Shown here in pieces: positions 5,791 through 9,293 of a DNA stretch of 9,293 nucleotides. The stretch is from positions 1 through 9,293 of the forward strand of contig JAGHBR010000075.1 in assembly GCA_021160885.1 (NCBI GenBank). Reading direction: 5' to 3'. The notes beneath the pieces are model-generated. The model saw nothing but the letters and a program-made list of their open reading frames with translations. It searched no databases and had not been told where the DNA came from. The stretch is from Caldisericaceae bacterium. GTDB lineage: Bacteria > Calditrichota > Calditrichia > Calditrichales > Calditrichaceae. Both the position numbers and the translations under genes were made by a program. Within the stretch, counting starts at the first letter, position 1. Each line of letters starts with the position of its first letter.

Positions 5791-8757
5791 TTATTTCATC
5801 AGTACCATCTTTTGAGTTGCCGAATAACTATCACTCTGGAATTTGAGAAAATAGATACCGGAACTCATCGCTTTACCGTGGTCATCTTTGCCATCCCAGC
5901 GTAAGGCATGCTTACCGGCCGTAAATTTTTTGCTGGCCAGAACACGCACTTTTTGCCCTAAAATGTTGTACACTGCTACATTCACCTGTTCTGTTTTTGG
6001 AAGATCAAACACAACCTTAGTCGATGGATTAAACGGGTTTGGATAGTTTTCGTACAGATGAAACGTCATTGGTGTAGTTTCTTCCGTTTCCACAGCTGTC
6101 GGTCCGTTAATGACTTCCAAAATTCCCCAGCTGCTTGGGCGCAACCAGTCTTCAGTGTTACCGCCCATGCCACCCCATTGTGCAATCAGGGTACGCTCTT
6201 CATCGCCGTCTGATGGATCGAGATCGGTGCCGTCAATGCGTAAGGGGAAGCTAAAACCGTTTACCACTTCCAGGTCGCTCAGAGCCAGAGAATCCAGCGC
6301 AATTCTGGCTTCAATGATGTAACCGTCGCCTAAGAAACTCTGGAACACAGTACTCTCCAGACCAGGAAAGTCGTAAGCAGCCGAAGCGCTCTGCACTTCT
6401 CCCCAGGCCGTAAAACTAATGCGGTAATCAGCGGTTCCCGGGCTCATTACGTCTTTATAACCATGAAATTGCTTAAGGGTACGACGGTCATAGAATCCCA
6501 GGAAAAATTCCAGGGCATCGCCCATCCAGGCCTGCCCCCCAATAATCGGATCGCTTCCAGTAGCATTTAGGTCGTTGTCTGTTACATTAGCCGAAATGTA
6601 GAGATAATCATCATCAATAACAAAGACCGCGTTCCACATTAAATCCGTTGAATTTAAATCCCAACTTTCGGCATCCCGACCACTCGCACTTTCTGGAGTT
6701 AGCCCATAATCTCCATAAGGTAAAAACTCAGTGTCCAAACCATCAAGTACAAAATCGTTGGCAAAGTCTTTTACATAAACTGCCTTGGCTGAGGGACTGC
6801 TGATTAAAGTAATAGGACCTGTTTTGCAATCGTCAGTCAATGGCGTCTCATCGCCTTCCGGGCTGACGGCAGTTACAGCAAAATAAAACGTCATTTCTTT
6901 TGGATCTGTGGTAAACGGGCGGTAGTTCCAGTACTCTGTACCGTGTGGCACTTCACGGGCAATACGAATCACCCCATCGGCATTCAAATCGGTAATAGGT
7001 TGCTCACTCATGTACACCCGATAGGTTTCACTACCCAGCGTATTATCTACCCATTGAATATTGGCCACCTGATAGGTTGTCACCGAAGTGTTTATTGTGT
7101 CTACACTGGCAATAACTTTTGGCGAAACCAGGGTACCTTTTGGTTCTTCCACACCAATTAGGGTAAAGTTGTCCCAGTACACGGTACCGTTCCATGTGCT
7201 CCCTTCGGTCACATCATAAATTTGAATACCAACTGTCGCGGTAACAAATGGGTTGACTTCACCGCTATTAACATGCGACAGGACATCGTAACTCACCGTG
7301 GTCCAACCGCCTAAATTAAAATTACTGGAACCCACCAGATACTTATCTTCAGTCCAGGTCCAGGTATCGTGATCCTGCGCAAAGATAGACAACTGCATGG
7401 TTGAATCGGCTGGGAAATCTTCCGGCAGCCAGACATCAACCGTAATTTGCGTTGCACCGGTGTCCACGCCAGCGGTGTCGGACCAGCCAAAATTCACGTT
7501 ACCGTTGGAAAAAGAGGCTTTGATATCCAGACCAAAATCCCAGTCCGTTTGCAGAACGCCCTGGCTGTTTCCGGTCGGGTCTGCCACACGCCCCAGAAAA
7601 GTGATAGCTTTGTTCCACCCAGTGTTAGAAAACCCCTGAGTACCAGCGGCTTCTTTTTCAAAACTGGCAAAAACCCATTTGGGCAACACTTCGGTGGATT
7701 GCAAAATAACATTATCAACATAAATCGTGCCCGACCAGTTTAGATCATCACCTTTTAAATCCCAGGTACCAAATTCAATGCCAAATTTTTGAATCGGTCC
7801 GGCCATGGGATCCCAATTGGCGTCCATGGCATGAGCAGCCTTGACATCAAAATGTAACGGATACCAGGTATCTTTAGGAATATCTACCGCGTAAAATTCA
7901 AAATCAAACCACGACCAATCATTATCCTGTGCCCAGGTTTTAATTAAGATAGAATCAGGAGTGCCGGAGGGTAAGTAAATGTATGCAGTAATTAACTGTG
8001 TTTCTCCCAGATCAAAATTAGCAACTTTGGCGAGGGCCCCTTTTTGCTCTGTAGTGGTCGACGCGTTCAGGGAAATAGAAAGAGAATTTCCATACATTCC
8101 GGCTGGATCAGTTGCTGTAGTCACTTCAGTAATAAAATCCCCCCAGCCAATATCAAAACCTTCCGTGCCAGTTTCAAAGGTTGCGACCTCTACTGGTAAA
8201 GCACCTAAGAGGCTTACATTGTCTAAATAAACCATCCCGGTGTAACCGAGATTACCTGAAGCCACATCCCATGTACCAAGTTCCAGGCCAATTTTTTGCA
8301 ATGGACCTGCGCTGGGATCAAAATCAGTATTGTTAAGCTGAGTGGCTTCAAGGTCAAAAGACAGCGGGTACCAAACTTCTTTTGGAATATCTTGCGAATA
8401 GTACTTGTAGTCCACCCAGGTCCAGTCATTGTCCTGAGCCCAGACCTTAATCATGACACTATCAGGAAAATCAGCCGGTAAATAGACAAATAAAGTTAAT
8501 ATTTTGGCGCCGCTAACATCCACATTCAGCTTTTGAATGGCGCCATTCTGTTCCGAACCGGAGGCATCGAAATTCAGGCCCAGAACATTGCCTCCCATCC
8601 CCGAAGGATCAGCAACCTGAGAAACTTCGGTAACTGTGTTCCCCCAGCCAATATCAAAGCCATCGGTGCCAGTTTCAAAATCGGCTATTACCTGGCCCAT
8701 GGCCAACGACAGGCCGAGCAACAAAAATAAAAGTGTCGGTAAAATTTTGGTGCGCAT
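5791..8757 (-). CDS. Secreted multi-domain glycan-binding protein with T9SS type A sorting domain
   Basis: This is a 988-residue exported protein. A signal peptide covers 1-21 (LLFLLLGLSLAMG). Three tandem beta-sandwich modules follow at about 24-184, 191-351 and 361-534. Each opens near FETGT.GFDIGWG (degenerate in the third), has a Trp-rich centre (WAQDNDWTW, WAQDNDWSW, FAQDHDTWTW) and ends in Y.DN(V/F), like CBM4/11/22-type carbohydrate-binding modules. About 545-635 is fibronectin-III-like (YRVYMSEQP, then TFYFAVTAVSPEGDETPL). About 658-883 resembles CBM9/DOMON (DDDYLYISANVTDND, WMGDALEFFLGFYD, IIEARIALDSL). Residues 898-988 form a Por secretion sorting domain (NYPNPFNPST, VYNILGQKVR, SGIYFLKF). 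No glycosidase, lyase or esterase domain is visible, so it probably binds polysaccharide at the surface or outside the cell. GGAGGG at 8764-8769 supports the ATG at 8757. It begins 14 nt after the LacI-family gene, which may regulate it. The ligand is unknown, and assignment to a specific CBM family needs a profile search. Confidence 0.9.
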   Translation of the reverse strand: MRTKILPTLLFLLLGLSLAMGQVIADFETGTDGFDIGWGNTVTEVSQVADPSGMGGNVLGLNFDASGSEQNGAIQKLNVDVSGAKILTLFVYLPADFPDSVMIKVWAQDNDWTWVDYKYYSQDIPKEVWYPLSFDLEATQLNNTDFDPSAGPLQKIGLELGTWDVASGNLGYTGMVYLDNVSLLGALPVEVATFETGTEGFDIGWGDFITEVTTATDPAGMYGNSLSISLNASTTTEQKGALAKVANFDLGETQLITAYIYLPSGTPDSILIKTWAQDNDWSWFDFEFYAVDIPKDTWYPLHFDVKAAHAMDANWDPMAGPIQKFGIEFGTWDLKGDDLNWSGTIYVDNVILQSTEVLPKWVFASFEKEAAGTQGFSNTGWNKAITFLGRVADPTGNSQGVLQTDWDFGLDIKASFSNGNVNFGWSDTAGVDTGATQITVDVWLPEDFPADSTMQLSIFAQDHDTWTWTEDKYLVGSSNFNLGGWTTVSYDVLSHVNSGEVNPFVTATVGIQIYDVTEGSTWNGTVYWDNFTLIGVEEPKGTLVSPKVIASVDTINTSVTTYQVANIQWVDNTLGSETYRVYMSEQPITDLNADGVIRIAREVPHGTEYWNYRPFTTDPKEMTFYFAVTAVSPEGDETPLTDDCKTGPITLISSPSAKAVYVKDFANDFVLDGLDTEFLPYGDYGLTPESASGRDAESWDLNSTDLMWNAVFVIDDDYLYISANVTDNDLNATGSDPIIGGQAWMGDALEFFLGFYDRRTLKQFHGYKDVMSPGTADYRISFTAWGEVQSASAAYDFPGLESTVFQSFLGDGYIIEARIALDSLALSDLEVVNGFSFPLRIDGTDLDPSDGDEERTLIAQWGGMGGNTEDWLRPSSWGILEVINGPTAVETEETTPMTFHLYENYPNPFNPSTKVVFDLPKTEQVNVAVYNILGQKVRVLASKKFTAGKHALRWDGKDDHGKAMSSGIYFLKFQSDSYSATQKMVLMK
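7156..8688 (-). repeat. Three tandem ~165-residue carbohydrate-binding-like modules within the secreted protein
   Basis: Modules 1 and 2 are close copies and module 3 is diverged. Shared landmarks in modules 1 and 2 are FETGT.GFDIGWG, the Trp-rich WAQDNDW(S/T)W, IPK..WYPL.FD, DP.AGP.QK.G.E.GTWD and a closing Y.DNV. The start of modules 1 and 2 is also conserved in DNA: 8642-8679 and 8141-8178 match at 35 of 38 positions, 501 nt (167 codons) apart. This indicates a fairly recent internal duplication or gene conversion between the first two units. Confidence 0.85.
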
Positions 8758-8771
8758 AAAACACCCTCCTT

Positions 8772-9293
8772 TTAGTTAGTGAACGTTTCCATTGATTTAT
8801 TTGATGTGTCTTTAATTTGTTTTACCGAACTTCTTTCAACAAGACGGGTAGGCACAATGGAGGTTACCGGTTTGTTGATTTCACATCGTAAATGTTGTAA
8901 AAGCAAACGTACTGCTATTGATCCCATTTCCTCTTTGTAAACGCGAATAGTAGTTAACTGAGGTGAAGACATTTTGGCCAGCTCAATATCATCAAAACCA
9001 ATGATGGAGACATCATCCGGAACCTTTAAGCCCATCTCCTGAATGGCTCTGATCCCATAAATCGCATTAATGTCATTGGCCGAAACAATGGCCGTAGGCC
9101 GGTTTGGCAGCCTGAGTAAACGCATGGTATTTTCGTAACCTTCTTCCAGTCCACCTGTTTGCACCAATTCCTTTTCTATCGGAATGTCATTGAATTGAAG
9201 CGCCTTTTTGTAGCCAAGATAGCGTTGAAAAAAACTTTGGCGTTCCAGAGGACCAGAAATAAAACCAATCCGTCGATGACCTTTTTCTATTAA
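8772..9293 (-). CDS. LacI/GalR-family transcriptional regulator, C-terminal 173 residues (cut by right window edge)
   Basis: The frame is open from the window edge to TAA at 8772-8774 and encodes the effector-binding, periplasmic-binding-protein-like domain. Diagnostic stretches are KGHRRIGFISGP, RYLGYKKAL, RPTAIVSANDINAIYGI, GLKVPDDVSIIGFDDIELA, SPQLTTIRVYKEEMG and the C-terminal PTRLVERSS. The N-terminal helix-turn-helix, about half of a usual 330-350-residue protein, lies beyond the edge. Family members are normally repressors, less often activators, that bind palindromic operators and release or bind DNA on binding a sugar or similar ligand. Its stop lies 14 nt before the secreted glycan-binding protein, so the two are probably co-transcribed. 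The specificity of the ligand cannot be read from this part. The frame has no in-window ATG near its left end; a TTG at 9165-9167 is internal, because the family-specific sequence continues upstream of it. Confidence 0.93.
   Translation of the reverse strand, partial: LIEKGHRRIGFISGPLERQSFFQRYLGYKKALQFNDIPIEKELVQTGGLEEGYENTMRLLRLPNRPTAIVSANDINAIYGIRAIQEMGLKVPDDVSIIGFDDIELAKMSSPQLTTIRVYKEEMGSIAVRLLLQHLRCEINKPVTSIVPTRLVERSSVKQIKDTSNKSMETFTN
8778..8791. promoter_or_regulatory. Candidate LacI-family operator in the end of the regulator gene
   Basis: On the minus strand TGGAAACGTTCACT contains the central CG and flanking A/T pattern of LacI-family operators. It matches the cre consensus TGWAANCGNTNWCA at 12 of 14 positions, with an AACGTT palindromic core. 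It covers the last codons of the regulator and lies just upstream of the ribosome binding site of the secreted protein. No convincing -35/-10 pair is seen beside it. A single match of this quality could be chance, since the bases are also codons of the regulator. Confidence 0.3.

Overview
The window is about 43-45% G+C by eye. All genes that can be supported lie on the minus strand, so transcription runs from high to low coordinates. Gene content points to a Gram-negative member of the FCB superphylum. The signs are a secreted protein ending in a type IX secretion (T9SS/Por) type A sorting domain with the YPNPFNPST signature, a PorV/PorQ-family outer-membrane protein, and a TonB-dependent receptor with an N-terminal carboxypeptidase-regulatory-like domain. 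The style resembles Calditrichota such as Caldithrix, but this is an inference from protein style and no database search was done.

Layout in transcription order. (1) 9293-8772: the C-terminal 173 residues of a LacI/GalR-family regulator, cut by the right edge. (2) 8757-5791: a 988-residue secreted protein beginning 14 nt after the regulator. It has a signal peptide, three tandem carbohydrate-binding-like beta-sandwich modules, a fibronectin-III-like stretch, a CBM9/DOMON-like domain and a T9SS sorting domain. No catalytic domain is visible. (3) 5790-5216: a 575-nt intergenic region with a strong GC-rich palindrome, a start-less open frame that may be a gene remnant, and a ~95-nt MITE-like element with 16-bp perfect terminal inverted repeats around a hairpin of the ATTCCC-N8-GGGAAT type. 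(4) 5215-2249: a 988-residue TonB-dependent receptor. (5) 2232-1183: a PorV/PorQ-family protein. (6) 1165-1: the first 388 residues of a secreted protein of unknown function, cut by the left edge. Genes 4-6 are separated by only 16 and 17 nt and look like one operon.

A reasonable reading, which is inference, is an accessory cell-surface locus. A sugar-responsive LacI regulator is followed by a surface glycan-binding protein without an enzyme. A second unit combines a TonB-dependent transporter, a PorV-like outer-membrane barrel and a large exported protein. Nothing here establishes the substrate. The most notable non-coding feature is the MITE-like element: it lies directly upstream of the receptor gene and appears to carry the -35/-10 promoter for that operon.
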